A DNA stretch of 49,968 bases from Sulfuricella sp. (GCA_028714315.1 JAQTMN010000013.1:1-49968); one strand, 5' to 3'; shown: positions 34,811 through 43,841, counted from the first letter of the stretch. Numbers and translations are program-made. Notes: generated by a model from the letters alone, not told the origin.

Positions 34811-35655
34811 GCACCCCAACCTTTACGCGGATCCACCACGATCGCCGCAGATTCGACCGGGCACACCATTTCGCACACGCCGCAGCCCAGGCACGGCTCG
34901 TGCACCGTCGGCGTCATGCGCTTGATGCCGTTAATGTCCACCACCGCCTCCAGCGAGATCGCGCCCTTGATCGGACAAGTGCGCACGCACAGGTCGCACA
35001 GGGCGAGGTCGAAGGGATGGTCCTTGAGCGGGATCGGCTTCCAGCGGTCCACCTCAATGAAGCGCATGGTCCCCTTGAAGTCACCGCCCCGCGCCGCGCC
35101 CTTGAATCCCTTGCCCTGCACGGCAAGACAGGCGTCGGGGCGCGCCAGCCGCGCCAGACCGGTGCGCTCTTTCAGGTTCAGGGTCGGCTCCGGATCCTTT
35201 TCCTTGGCCAGCAGGATGGGCGGATTCGCCACTTTCATCTCGCTGCGGCTCGCCATGAACGCCGGTTTTTTGTAAACCAGCGCACCGGTGGGGCAGGCCA
35301 GGATGCATTGCACCGCGTCGCAGGAAAAATCGCAGGCCTGCTGGCGCGAATCGATATACGGCACGCCGACGCCGAAACCCTGGTCGAGATCGTCGAGCTT
35401 GATCGCCTGCACCGGGCAAACCTGGACGCACTGGCCGCACTTGATGCAGGAAGACAGGAAATCCGCCTCCTCCAGCGCGCCCGGTGGCCGCATGCGCATG
35501 CGCCAGGCGCTGGCGACGGGAATGTAGCCCAGCGTTGAAATGCCCAATACCGCCGCGCCCAGGATCATCGTGCGCAGGAAGCGGCGGCGCTCCTCAAGCT
35601 TGCGCTTGTTGATCGCCCCGTTGCCGGGCGCCGCCGGTTTCTTTTCAGCCGTCAC
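34807..35655 (-). CDS. nosG: Polyferredoxin NosG (NapG-like, Tat-exported)
   Basis: A 282-residue ferredoxin-type protein with four [4Fe-4S] motifs: CIKCGQCVQVCP, CDFSC-x3-CILACP-type, CDLCVRTCP and CLGCGVCEMVCP. A twin-arginine signal (ERRRFLRTM) lies at residues 22-30, followed by a hydrophobic core, so it is exported folded to the periplasm. It receives electrons from NosH and passes them on to NosC cytochromes and NosZ. It starts with GTG inside the nosD stop and ends in a 4-base overlap with nosH. Confidence 0.93.
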   Translation of the reverse strand: MTAEKKPAAPGNGAINKRKLEERRRFLRTMILGAAVLGISTLGYIPVASAWRMRMRPPGALEEADFLSSCIKCGQCVQVCPVQAIKLDDLDQGFGVGVPYIDSRQQACDFSCDAVQCILACPTGALVYKKPAFMASRSEMKVANPPILLAKEKDPEPTLNLKERTGLARLARPDACLAVQGKGFKGAARGGDFKGTMRFIEVDRWKPIPLKDHPFDLALCDLCVRTCPIKGAISLEAVVDINGIKRMTPTVHEPCLGCGVCEMVCPVESAAIVVDPRKGWGA

Positions 35656-36998
35656 TTTCGTGCCCTCTTCGGTAAGTGAAACAGGGGAGCGTCGTCGCTC
35701 AGGATCATCTCGGGGTCGGAGAACGGCGCCAGCCGCTCGAGGAAATCGAGCGCTTCCATCAGCGGCGCGTTCTTGAAAAAACGGGCATGGGGCACTTCCA
35801 TCCAGATCCGGTCGGCATAGGCGTAGAGGTTGTAGGGCGTATCGCCGACGCCGTCGTTGTTGCGGTCGAAGCCCTGGTAGTCATCCCAGTAATTTCCCCG
35901 CCACAGGTTGCGTTTGGCGGACCCGGCTCCACCGACGGAAACGTCGGTCAGGTTTCCCTCGAACACGTTGTTGGTGAAAAAGTGCCCGTCCCGATCACTG
36001 TTGAATGCGATGGCGACGCCGTTATAGGCGAAACGATTGTCCTTGACCCGAATCGCCGTACCCGGCTGGAAGGGCGACAAATCGGTGCCGATCCCGATCG
36101 CGCAGTAAATGATTTCGTTGTTCTCGATCAGCGCCTCACTCGCCTCCTTGAAGCCGAGGGCCATGCCGGTCGCACCGGTGGAATGGGAAAAGAGGTTGTT
36201 CCGCACCACCGTGTTTTCGCTGTACATCAGGTACACGCCCACGGCGTTGTCGTAGAACGAGTTGCCGTCCACCATGTTGTCGTTGGCGAACATGAAGTGG
36301 ATGGAATAACGGCTACGGGTGCCGTAATTCCGGTAAAAAACGTTGCGGTTAGAATACCACGCGACATTGTCGCGGGAATCCACCACCCGGTTCCCCTCGA
36401 TCCGGTTGTCCATGCTGTACCAGAGGCGGATGCCGTCGCCGCGGATACCCAGGTCCACCGGCTTGGAGCGAATCTGGTTGTTGCGCACGACGTTGTGGCT
36501 GGACTGCTTGAGATCGATGCCGAACAGGCAGTTGTCGATCACCAGGGACTCGACGTAATTGTTGTTGCCGCGCACGTTGATGCAGGCGTCGTCGGTGTCG
36601 TGGTTCGAGCCCGACCCGGTGAGATGCAGGCCGCGTATCGTCGAACTGTTGGCCTTGAGCACGAACACCGTCCCCTTGTCGCCGCCGTCGATGGTCACTT
36701 TGCCGCCGCCGTCGATCACGATCGGCTTGTCCACCAGGACAGGTCCGGCATAGGCACCTGGCTTGGGCTTCAGCACGCCACCGGCGGGGGTCGCATCCAC
36801 CAGCTTCTGGAACGGGATCAAGTGGTGGATGCGGCGGTCGCGCTCCGACAGCAGGATCGGCTCCACCGGTTTATCCACATCGACACGAGGCGCATTGCTC
36901 AGGTCCGGGCTGCCGCCGGGCTCGGCGGCGAAACCCGCCGAGATCGGGGCCACAACTAACAAAAGCCCCAAGCACACCTTATGCAGACAATTAGTCAC
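35652..36998 (-). CDS. nosD: Periplasmic copper-centre assembly protein NosD
   Basis: A 448-residue protein with a signal peptide (LHKVCLGLLLVVAPISAGFAA), followed by a right-handed beta-helix of CASH repeats (for example NNYVESLVIDNCLFGIDLKQ, NRIEGNRVVD, NMVDGNSFYDNAVGVYL, NTVVRNNLFSHSTG). NosD is needed to build the CuZ cluster. I chose the GTG at 36998, just before the signal; the frame extends 122 codons upstream without a signal. It overlaps nosG by 4 bases. Confidence 0.9.
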   Translation of the reverse strand: MTNCLHKVCLGLLLVVAPISAGFAAEPGGSPDLSNAPRVDVDKPVEPILLSERDRRIHHLIPFQKLVDATPAGGVLKPKPGAYAGPVLVDKPIVIDGGGKVTIDGGDKGTVFVLKANSSTIRGLHLTGSGSNHDTDDACINVRGNNNYVESLVIDNCLFGIDLKQSSHNVVRNNQIRSKPVDLGIRGDGIRLWYSMDNRIEGNRVVDSRDNVAWYSNRNVFYRNYGTRSRYSIHFMFANDNMVDGNSFYDNAVGVYLMYSENTVVRNNLFSHSTGATGMALGFKEASEALIENNEIIYCAIGIGTDLSPFQPGTAIRVKDNRFAYNGVAIAFNSDRDGHFFTNNVFEGNLTDVSVGGAGSAKRNLWRGNYWDDYQGFDRNNDGVGDTPYNLYAYADRIWMEVPHARFFKNAPLMEALDFLERLAPFSDPEMILSDDAPLFHLPKRARK

Positions 36999-37072
36999 AA
37001 GCTCAACTTTAACATTGGATGAAAATCCCCACCCCCGCCGAATTGGAGTGGGGTTTAGCGAAAACGATCCCG

Positions 37073-38047
37073 TCAAGCCTGCCCTTCCCGCATCATCTTG
37101 CGCCGGATCAGGAGCGCGACGAACGACGCGGCGGAGCAAGCCAGCAGCAAGGCATAGCCGTAATACGGGTAGGAATAGGTGCTGAACTGCGCCACCTTGC
37201 CCTCGCCGAATACGGTCGGCATGAACGGCTTGACGGTGAAGGCTCCCCACGGATGCAGGTTGTGGCCGAAGAACCAGAGCCAGCCGGCATAATCCAGCAC
37301 GAAGAAAACCGGCAGCAACGCAGGCACCAGCACCAGCAGCAGGATGAAGCCGCGGATTTTCCACACCCCGAGCATGACGATGACCATGGCCACCACCAGC
37401 CCCGCCATCGCCGCCTTGGTCGCGAATTTCAGGTTGTCCATCCAGCGCGCCAGCACTTCGGGCTGGTTGAAGAAGGTGCTCGCCTCATGGTAGTAATGAT
37501 CGGCGAACGCGTTCATCTGGCCCATGACGATCTGGTCGATCACCATCCAGGCGGTCACCGCCGCGAAGCCCGCGCCCAGGATCATGAGCTGGTTTCTGCG
37601 CTTGGTCGCCATGAATCCCAGCATCATCACCGCCAGGAAGCCGAAGATGAACTTCGACAGGCGCAGTTCCACCGGGGAGCCGGTGTCGATCGGATACATC
37701 CCGACATAGTGGTTGATGGTATTCATTTCATGCACGCAGTTCAAGCCGAGCTCGCCCGCCTGCTGCGCGGCGCCCGCCTCGCGCTCGGCCAGATCGTCGC
37801 CCAGGTCGGCCTGAATGGTTTCCCTGCCGAGGCGGCTGCTGGCGGAAATCGGGCTGCAGCCGTTATACACGCCATCGAAGTGGAAATGGATGCGGATCCC
37901 GTCGGGAAACGCCTCCTTGGGATAGTTGGGGGCAGTCAGCGACACCCACCAGATCGGTGAAAAATAGGCTATCACCATCAAAATCAGGGCGGCCAGCGTC
38001 AATCCCCTGACCAATAACATCTGATTTTTCGTATCGTTCATCGTCAT
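37073..38047 (-). CDS. nosB: NosB, clade II nos membrane protein
   Basis: A 324-residue membrane protein with about six segments (residues about 14-34, 137-158, 165-183, 207-228, 235-258, 295-317) and a large loop with cysteines between the first two (YNGCSPISASS and ELGLNCVHEMN). Its place between the nosC genes and nosD in a NosR-less cluster is that of NosB, a protein of unknown chemistry, perhaps coupling quinol to NosZ. Naming rests on position and topology. Confidence 0.75.
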   Translation of the reverse strand: MTMNDTKNQMLLVRGLTLAALILMVIAYFSPIWWVSLTAPNYPKEAFPDGIRIHFHFDGVYNGCSPISASSRLGRETIQADLGDDLAEREAGAAQQAGELGLNCVHEMNTINHYVGMYPIDTGSPVELRLSKFIFGFLAVMMLGFMATKRRNQLMILGAGFAAVTAWMVIDQIVMGQMNAFADHYYHEASTFFNQPEVLARWMDNLKFATKAAMAGLVVAMVIVMLGVWKIRGFILLLVLVPALLPVFFVLDYAGWLWFFGHNLHPWGAFTVKPFMPTVFGEGKVAQFSTYSYPYYGYALLLACSAASFVALLIRRKMMREGQA

Positions 38048-38164
38048 GACTCACTTTGTTGAACTGGGTCTGCACCCATAGGCGTGAAGCCCCTCCAAAG
38101 ACATCGCCTTAACCTGTCTTGGCAACCGTGGTTTTTTATATTCTTATAAACTTATATTCATCAA

Positions 38165-38196
38165 CCATAGAAAGCAGGCGAACCTGCTTTCTATGG
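38165..38196 (-). terminator. Hairpin after nosC2
   Basis: A perfect 14-base stem (CCATAGAAAGCAGG / CCTGCTTTCTATGG) with a CGAA tetraloop lies 32 bases after nosC2. No strong T tract follows, so it may stabilise the cytochrome mRNA rather than fully stop transcription before nosB. Confidence 0.65.
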
Positions 38197-38227
38197 CGTG
38201 CCGCAACCGCCGGCAATAACCGTGAGG

Positions 38228-38953
38228 TTATTTTTTCTTGCCGCCCTTTTGCGCGCACAGCGTGCCCGGCATGGTCAGGGTGGACATGTACGTCACCACG
38301 GCATCCAGGTCGTGGTCGCTGTACTTCTTCACGATCTTGACCATGTCCGGGTTGGCGTTACGGCGCTTACCGTCGCGAATCTCGGTGACCTGGCGCATCA
38401 TATACTTGTAGTGCTGGCCGGCGAGCACGGGGTAGAACTTGTCCTTGTCGCCCGCGCCGGTGGCGCCGTGGCAGCTGGTGCATTCCTTTTTGTACAGCTC
38501 CTCGCCGTGCTTGAGAATGGCCGGATCTTTCGAGCCCATGCCGTGGTCGCGCGGAATGCACAAGGTCTGGATGTAGGTGGCGACGTCGGCCAGTTCCTGC
38601 GCATCGCTCAGGGTCACGGCAAACGGATACATGGTCGGATTGTCGCGCAGGCCGCCGCGGATGTCGGCGATCTGCTTGATGATCACGGTGGCATGCTGTC
38701 CGGCCAGTTGCGGGAAGGTGCCGTCGGGACGGCCGGAACCGCTGGGCAAATGGCAGGCGCCGCACACTTCATAGGCTTCCTTGCCGCGCTTGGCGTCGCC
38801 CTTCAATTTCAGCGCTTCGATCTTTTCGCCTTCCTGCGCATTCCAGACATAACCTTTCTCCTCGATGCCGCCTTTATGGGGAGCGGGCGCGCCGGCATAA
38901 ACCACCGCGGGTGCCAACGCCAGGGACAGTGCTGCTGCTAAAACTTTTTTCAT
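38228..38953 (-). CDS. nosC2: Diheme cytochrome c, NosC2-like
   Basis: A 241-residue periplasmic cytochrome with a signal peptide (1-20) and heme motifs CGACH (64-68) and CTSCH (158-162), in a c4-like tandem arrangement (LAGQHATVII, LAGQHYKYMM). It is placed between nosC1 and nosB. In clade II clusters nosC1 and nosC2 encode small cytochromes that carry electrons from NosGH to NosZ, and the call follows that order. The ATG at 38953 has a GAGAGGAAT site and a DNR box lies about 108 bases upstream. Confidence 0.82.
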   Translation of the reverse strand: MKKVLAAALSLALAPAVVYAGAPAPHKGGIEEKGYVWNAQEGEKIEALKLKGDAKRGKEAYEVCGACHLPSGSGRPDGTFPQLAGQHATVIIKQIADIRGGLRDNPTMYPFAVTLSDAQELADVATYIQTLCIPRDHGMGSKDPAILKHGEELYKKECTSCHGATGAGDKDKFYPVLAGQHYKYMMRQVTEIRDGKRRNANPDMVKIVKKYSDHDLDAVVTYMSTLTMPGTLCAQKGGKKK

Positions 38954-39053
38954 CGCATTCCTCTCAATTTCTACAAAATTACGTATATCTGAAGCGTCCG
39001 GTCAACTTGTTTTTATTTAGGTTTGAATATAGGGATATTGCCACACACCCGCA

Positions 39054-39067
39054 TTGACTTACATCAA
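39054..39067. promoter_or_regulatory. FNR/DNR box upstream of nosC2
   Basis: TTGAC-TTAC-ATCAA matches the consensus at 9 of 10 defined positions, centred 108 bases before nosC2. It lies just past the stop region of nosC1. Confidence 0.75.
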
Positions 39068-39086
39068 TTTACGCAAAATCGCCTGT

Positions 39087-39404
39087 TCAAGGCTTCATCT
39101 TGGACACGTACTCGGCCAAATCCTTGATTTCCGCGTCGCTCACGATCACCATCACGCCCTTCATGGCGGCGCTGTTGCCGTTGGCGCGCGCGCCGCTCTT
39201 GATGTCAGCCATCTGCTTCGCGATGTACTTGGCGTTCTGCCCGGCGATTTTCGGGTAATCCGGCATCAGCGGCGTTTTGCCGTCCTTACCGTGACAGGCG
39301 GTGCAGGTTTTTTCCACGAACAGCTTGGCGCCGTCGCCGGCCAAAGCGGCGCTGCTGGCCAGAGTCACGGTTGCCGCGGCAACCAGGATAGCTATTGATT
39401 TCAT
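39087..39404 (-). CDS. nosC1: Monoheme cytochrome c, NosC1-like
   Basis: A 105-residue periplasmic monoheme cytochrome with a signal (1-22) and heme motif CTACH (34-38); a Met in the MKGVM segment is the likely sixth ligand. It lies immediately downstream of nosZ with its own DNR box, as expected for the electron carrier NosC1. I chose the ATG at 39404 rather than the one at 39410 because the AGGAG site is 7 bases before it. Confidence 0.82.
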   Translation of the reverse strand: MKSIAILVAAATVTLASSAALAGDGAKLFVEKTCTACHGKDGKTPLMPDYPKIAGQNAKYIAKQMADIKSGARANGNSAAMKGVMVIVSDAEIKDLAEYVSKMKP

Positions 39405-39474
39405 CGTCATTCTCCTAACAATAATTGCGTCGCATATCAACCGATTGATCGCAATCGCATTTTATATGAACGTA

Positions 39475-39488
39475 TTGACGCACATCAA
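39475..39488. promoter_or_regulatory. FNR/DNR box upstream of nosC1
   Basis: TTGAC-GCAC-ATCAA, 9 of 10 matches to the consensus, centred 77 bases before nosC1. A second weaker ATTGATCGCAATCG sequence lies at about 39444-39457. Confidence 0.8.
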
Positions 39489-39534
39489 CACTCGTCAAAA
39501 CATGGTCTTTTGTTCGTCCGCTTTTTCAGCGGTC

Positions 39535-39569
39535 AAAAAAAGCAGGGAGCACTCGCATGCCCCCTGCTT
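39535..39569 (-). terminator. Rho-independent terminator of nosZ
   Basis: Stem AGCAGGG / CCCTGCT around a 14-base loop; on the minus strand it is followed by seven T residues. It lies 26 bases past the nosZ stop, so the cytochrome genes downstream need their own promoters, as the DNR boxes suggest. Confidence 0.85.
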
Positions 39570-39594
39570 TGCTGTTGCGGCTGGCTAGACGGGC

Positions 39595-41892
39595 TTACTT
39601 GCCAACCTTGTGAGCGCCATGCTGCTCCAGGTAAGTCTTGGCGCGCAGACCGATGTCGGCGGCTTTGACCTGGTACTGCCACACTTGCTCGGCCCACAGG
39701 GTGGCTTGCTGCCAATCCTGCTTCTTGGCCGCTTCTTCGTGCTTGGCCTTGGCTTCCTTCATGCGGCCCAACTGGTCGGTCGCATCGTTCACCAGTTCCA
39801 CGACATCCGGGAAGTCCTTGTAGTTGACACTGGTGATGTAACCCACCACGCTGTCGATCACGGCCTGGGTATCGGCAATCTTCTTCACCTGCTTGTCGTA
39901 GTCGGCCTTGGTGTAGTCGGCCTTGGCCGCCGCCACCTTGACTTCCTTGTAGCCCTTCGGCTTGACCAGCAGATAGCCTTGCATCTCCAGGTGCAACGCG
40001 GAGCAGAACTCGGTGCAGTAGTACGGATACACGCCTTCCTTATCCGCCTTGAACTTCACCGTGACGGTCTTGCCCGGTTCGACCGAGGCGTGCACGTTGT
40101 AGGTGCTCACCGTAAAGCCGTGGGTTTCGTCCTCCGCCCGTTCCAGGTTGGTCAGGTGGATCGTCACTTCGTCGCCCACCGTCGCCTCGATGGTTTCCGG
40201 GGTGATGTGCGAGCGGATCAGCGTACCGAACACTTCCACCTTGCCGGGCTTCTTGGCGGTATGCTCTTCGCCGGCATGCACCGCGCCGGAGCTGGGCTTG
40301 TCGGTGCGGCTGTTGGTGCCGACCTTGTAGCGCACGCCCGGTTTCAGCGTCTTGGCATCGATGGCAACCATGTAGTGCGGCTCGCCCAAGGGCAGCGGCA
40401 TGTCATACAGCAGCTGCATCTTGTCGTTGCTGATGTCGATCAACTGGTGGTTCTGCGGATGCAGCGGACCCACCGGGTTGAAGCGGTCGATCGCCAGCTT
40501 GTTCAGCGCCACCAGGTAACGGCCCTTCGGATCGACGGAATCGCCTTCCATGGTGTTCAAGTGGCCGATGTTGTAGTGGATCGAGAGCTTGTCCAGCACC
40601 TTGCCCTCGCAGTAGTCCCACTTGGCGACTTGCGAATCCACGTAGAGCGAGGTGTAAGCCACGCACTTCTTGGCGTCGTACTGGGTATGCAATGGCCCCA
40701 AACCCAGTTGCACCTGACGCTCCAACGCATCCTTCATGCCGATCACGGGAATGCCGTAGGGATCCTTGCCTTCGAACTTGCCGGCCTTGATCGCGGCCTG
40801 GATCTTCTCGAAGCTGAATACCGACACGTGGGTATCCAGCTTGCCGGCCACCACCATGAACTTGCCGTCGGGCGTCACGTCCACGCCGTGCGGGCTCTTC
40901 GGCTCCGGCACCAGGAACAGGATGCCTTCCTTGATCGACACTTCCATCGGCAGCACGTCATGGCCGTTGATCTTCTTGGCCTTGCCCTGCGCAACCAGCT
41001 CGGCCGCCTTCTTCCAGTTGATCACGTGCATGTAGTCGGTGTCTTTCGCCGAGCAGCCGGCCTCATAGGGAGGACGACCCTTCTCGATACCGCCGACATA
41101 ACGCTCGGTGCAGAAGGAGTTGGTGAACGACCAGCCGTCGGATGGGCCCTTGCCCGCATCGGACAAGTCCTGGCTATAGGGCGGCAGTTCGAGCGAGAAG
41201 GATTTCTTCACGTCGATCTTGCCTTCCTTGCGGTCGAATTTCCAGTAGGTCACGCCGCCGCGGTATTCTTCGTTGAAGCGCTCGAGCGGGACGAACTTCT
41301 TGTTCGCCAACGGGGAAGCATACTGCGCGGCTTCGATGACGTAGTCGGTGTTGGGGGTAACGAAAGCGCCGCCGTGCTCCGACTTGTAAATCGGGTTGAC
41401 CACGATCTGCTTGGTTTCGAAATCGCGCAGGTCGATCACCGCCATACGCGGGTTGGCCTTGTCGTTGATGAACAGGAACTGGCCGTCGTACTTGCCGTTG
41501 GTTTCGGAAATCGCCGGATGGTGCGTATCGCCCCAGGTGATATCCTTGCCGTCGATGCGGCCGCCCTTCAGCACTTCCTTCGACTCTTCGTCGAAGCCGT
41601 AGCCCTGCCAGGGTTCCGGGGTGAACACGCCGATGTATTTCAGGATGCGCATGGACGGGATGCCGTACACGATCACCTGGCCGCTCTGGCCGCCGGAGCT
41701 GAAGGCGATGAAATCATCGCGCTTGCCGGTCGGAACGTAAGTTTTGGATGCGGCCAACAAATCCTGCTGCGACAGGCCGCGACGTTTCATTACATCTTGC
41801 AGCGATTCCGCCGACCAGGCACTCGACACCGCCGCGGCACCAATCCCCGCTGCGGTAATCATCATGACTGTCTGCTTACCGAAAAGCTTCAT
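39595..41892 (-). CDS. nosZ: Nitrous oxide reductase NosZ, clade II
   Basis: A 765-residue periplasmic enzyme reducing N2O to N2. The signal (1-29, ending SSAWSA) is Sec-type without a twin arginine, a clade II trait. The CuZ histidines are present in GDTHHP (His124, His125), SEHGGAF, SPHGVD, PLHTQY, NIGHLN and GEPHYM, seven in total. The CuA site CTEFCSALHLEM (about 626-637) lies in the cupredoxin domain. After CuA comes a 128-residue Lys/Ala-rich, probably helical extension without a heme motif, where some clade II enzymes have a cytochrome c. The ATG at 41892 has a GGGAGG site. Two perfect DNR boxes are upstream. Confidence 0.97.
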   Translation of the reverse strand: MKLFGKQTVMMITAAGIGAAAVSSAWSAESLQDVMKRRGLSQQDLLAASKTYVPTGKRDDFIAFSSGGQSGQVIVYGIPSMRILKYIGVFTPEPWQGYGFDEESKEVLKGGRIDGKDITWGDTHHPAISETNGKYDGQFLFINDKANPRMAVIDLRDFETKQIVVNPIYKSEHGGAFVTPNTDYVIEAAQYASPLANKKFVPLERFNEEYRGGVTYWKFDRKEGKIDVKKSFSLELPPYSQDLSDAGKGPSDGWSFTNSFCTERYVGGIEKGRPPYEAGCSAKDTDYMHVINWKKAAELVAQGKAKKINGHDVLPMEVSIKEGILFLVPEPKSPHGVDVTPDGKFMVVAGKLDTHVSVFSFEKIQAAIKAGKFEGKDPYGIPVIGMKDALERQVQLGLGPLHTQYDAKKCVAYTSLYVDSQVAKWDYCEGKVLDKLSIHYNIGHLNTMEGDSVDPKGRYLVALNKLAIDRFNPVGPLHPQNHQLIDISNDKMQLLYDMPLPLGEPHYMVAIDAKTLKPGVRYKVGTNSRTDKPSSGAVHAGEEHTAKKPGKVEVFGTLIRSHITPETIEATVGDEVTIHLTNLERAEDETHGFTVSTYNVHASVEPGKTVTVKFKADKEGVYPYYCTEFCSALHLEMQGYLLVKPKGYKEVKVAAAKADYTKADYDKQVKKIADTQAVIDSVVGYITSVNYKDFPDVVELVNDATDQLGRMKEAKAKHEEAAKKQDWQQATLWAEQVWQYQVKAADIGLRAKTYLEQHGAHKVGK

Positions 41893-42016
41893 AACGCCTC
41901 CCTTTTCATTTAGACCAAAAAATAAACCCACACTACCAACTTCTGCTATCGCCAACACCTAAAGCCCTGTGTGCGATTTGACACACCGATTATTTTCTAA
42001 AACGGATCGATAGTCC

Positions 42017-42030
42017 TTGATGTATATCAA
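42017..42030. promoter_or_regulatory. FNR/DNR box upstream of nosZ (proximal)
   Basis: TTGAT-GTAT-ATCAA matches the consensus exactly. It is centred 131 bases before the nosZ start. Confidence 0.9.
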
Positions 42031-42142
42031 GCCTTGAAATCCGCCGGCACCCTCGCCACGCGCCATTAACGCCTTAAATATAGTAGGGGTTTTAGCGGCG
42101 CCAAGGTGTGCGCATTCGCGCGGACATGATACCTCAAGTTTG

Positions 42143-42156
42143 TTGATGCACATCAA
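42143..42156. promoter_or_regulatory. FNR/DNR box upstream of nosZ (distal)
   Basis: TTGAT-GCAC-ATCAA matches the consensus exactly. It is 126 bases further upstream and only 38 bases past the menC stop. Confidence 0.85.
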
Positions 42157-42194
42157 TTATCGCCCATGCGTCACACATGTTTCGCGGCAAAAAA

Positions 42195-43244
42195 CTACCG
42201 GGCGGCGAAACCCAAACCCGCGCCCCGTCCGACCGTCAACATCCCGTCGGCCGGTTGCGGCGGCAAGCCGACATCGCCGGCGAGCCAGGACGATGTCGCC
42301 AGACCATGCGCCAGATCGTTCGCCACGGCCGCGGCCAGGTGCAGCGCGGCATAAACGCCGACGGCGCTGTCCACCGTCGTAGTCACGACGCATTCCATGC
42401 CCGCCTCCCGCGCCCGGTTTGCCAGCACCAGCGCCGGTCGCAGGCCGCCCAGCACCATCGGCTTCAGCACCAGGCGACGCACGGGCCGCAGCGCCAGCAA
42501 CGCCTCCGCGCCCAGCAGCGGCAGGATTTCGTCCGCCGCCAGGGGAAAAGCGACCGCGGCCTGCAACCGGGCCAACTCCGCCGCGCCGGGGGTGCGTAGC
42601 GGATCTTCCAGCGACTCCACCGGCAGGCCGCTCAAACCGCCGAGAAATCCGTTCGCCTCGGCCCAGGTCCAGGCCCGGTTCGCATCGAGGCGCAGGCCGA
42701 TACCAGCCGGCAGTTCGCCGGCCAACTCGCGCAGCAAGGCCAGTTCATGCCCGACCGGCGCAAGCCCCACCTTCAGCTTGAGCACGGAAAACCCCGCCGC
42801 CACGGCCGCCCGCGCGCGCAGCAACGACTCGCGGCCCAGCGCGCCGATCATGGCATTCACGTTGACGGAAAGGGAAGAAAGCGGATTGAGCCAGCGCGCG
42901 AGGCCAAGCCCGGCCCGCTGCGACAAGAGATCGAGCAAGGCGGTTTCCAGGCCGCAGCGAACCGCCGGCGCGGCAACCGCGATGCGCTCCAATGCATCCA
43001 GCGCGGCCTCCGGCGTCATGCCGTACAGGCTTGCGCCACACTCCGCCAGACGCGAAGCCGCGCACGCCCGGCTTTCGGTGCCAGCTTGCGGCAACGGGGC
43101 GCAATCGCCATGGCCGACCAGGCCGTCGCCGGTTTCCAGCCGGATCAGCCAGCCCTCGCGCGCGGCAAACCCGCCCCGTGCGCTGGCCCAGGGAACGGCC
43201 AGTGGCAAACGATAGGGCTGGCAGGAAAAGCCGGCGAGATACAC
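42195..43244 (-). CDS. menC: o-Succinylbenzoate synthase MenC
   Basis: A 349-residue enolase-superfamily enzyme. The catalytic Lys pair is in VLKLKVG, the metal ligands are in LRLDANRAW, VESLEDPL and LAADEIL, and the second acid/base Lys is in LVLKPMVLGG. The frame extends upstream as a shadow of tlpA; the GTG at 43244, 2 bases after the tlpA stop, gives the expected N-terminus (VYLAGFSCQPYRLPL). It is the last gene of menB-menA-tlpA-menC. The TSFW-type C-terminus and the men neighbours make OSBS far likelier than another enolase family. Confidence 0.9.
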   Translation of the reverse strand: MYLAGFSCQPYRLPLAVPWASARGGFAAREGWLIRLETGDGLVGHGDCAPLPQAGTESRACAASRLAECGASLYGMTPEAALDALERIAVAAPAVRCGLETALLDLLSQRAGLGLARWLNPLSSLSVNVNAMIGALGRESLLRARAAVAAGFSVLKLKVGLAPVGHELALLRELAGELPAGIGLRLDANRAWTWAEANGFLGGLSGLPVESLEDPLRTPGAAELARLQAAVAFPLAADEILPLLGAEALLALRPVRRLVLKPMVLGGLRPALVLANRAREAGMECVVTTTVDSAVGVYAALHLAAAVANDLAHGLATSSWLAGDVGLPPQPADGMLTVGRGAGLGFAAR

Positions 43245-43246
43245 TG

Positions 43247-43759
43247 CTACAGCGCGGGTTCGAGTATCTGCTGCAAGCGCTGCGGCGTCAGGATGCCGCG
43301 TTTCACGGCAAGGACATTGCCCTGCCGGTCGAGCACCACGGTGTAGGGCAGACCGGCGATCTTGTTGCCGAGCGCCTGGAGCAAGGCGATACCCTTTTCC
43401 TTGCCGGCCATCGCCACCGGGTAGGTGATGCCGTTGGCCTGGGCGAACTCGCGCACCAGATCGGCGTCGTCCTCCACCGCGGCGCCGACGAACGCCACGC
43501 CGCGCGGGCCGTATTTCTTGTAGGCGTCCTCCAGCGCAGGAATTTCCGTGCGGCAAGGCGTGCACCAGGTCGCCCAGAAATTCACCACCGCCACCTTGCC
43601 CTTCAGCCCGGCCAAGGCCAGCGGCTTGCCGTCTAGGCCGGCGAGGGTGGCGGTCAAAACCGGTTCGGCGGCGGGCAGCGCATCCGCCGCCGCCGGGGTG
43701 GAGAACAGCCCGAAAGTCAGCATCCAGGCGGCGAGGAAACACATCGATTTTGCACTCAT
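43247..43759 (-). CDS. tlpA: TlpA-like thiol-disulfide oxidoreductase
   Basis: A 170-residue thioredoxin-fold protein with a signal (about 1-25) and the active site WCTPC (Cys66, Cys69). It is the TlpA/ResA/CcmG type, which keeps thiols reduced in the periplasm, for example for cytochrome c or copper-site assembly. It is encoded between menA and menC and is separated from menC by 2 bases. The start ATG at 43759 has a TGAGG site. A role in maturing the nearby cytochromes or Cu sites is plausible but not shown. Confidence 0.82.
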   Translation of the reverse strand: MSAKSMCFLAAWMLTFGLFSTPAAADALPAAEPVLTATLAGLDGKPLALAGLKGKVAVVNFWATWCTPCRTEIPALEDAYKKYGPRGVAFVGAAVEDDADLVREFAQANGITYPVAMAGKEKGIALLQALGNKIAGLPYTVVLDRQGNVLAVKRGILTPQRLQQILEPAL

Positions 43760-43777
43760 CTTAAAAAACCTCATTTG

Positions 43778-43810
43778 AACCACGGAGATCACGGAGGCCA
43801 CGGAGCAAGG
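43778..43810. repeat. CACGGAG-type intergenic repeat
   Basis: Three CACGGAG units with 9-base spacing (CCACGGAG-ATCACGGAG-GCCACGGAG) lie in the 122-base gap between menA and tlpA. This type of repeat is common in betaproteobacterial intergenic DNA. Confidence 0.5.
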
Positions 43811-43841
43811 CAAAGCGTTTAGGGCAATATCGAGCAGTCAC

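Larger units (their letters stand above)
41893..42194. other. nosZ promoter region
   Basis: A 302-base gap between menC and nosZ, both minus strand. It holds two perfect FNR/DNR boxes (42017-42030 and 42143-42156). No gene is seen. The spacing of the boxes (centres 126 bases apart) suggests two binding sites for nosZ control, or that the outer one controls another start. Confidence 0.6.

Noticed and set aside
39610-41913. 767-residue plus-strand frame over nosZ
   Set aside because: Perfectly mirrors nosZ on the opposite strand and shows only low-complexity His, Val and Asp content.
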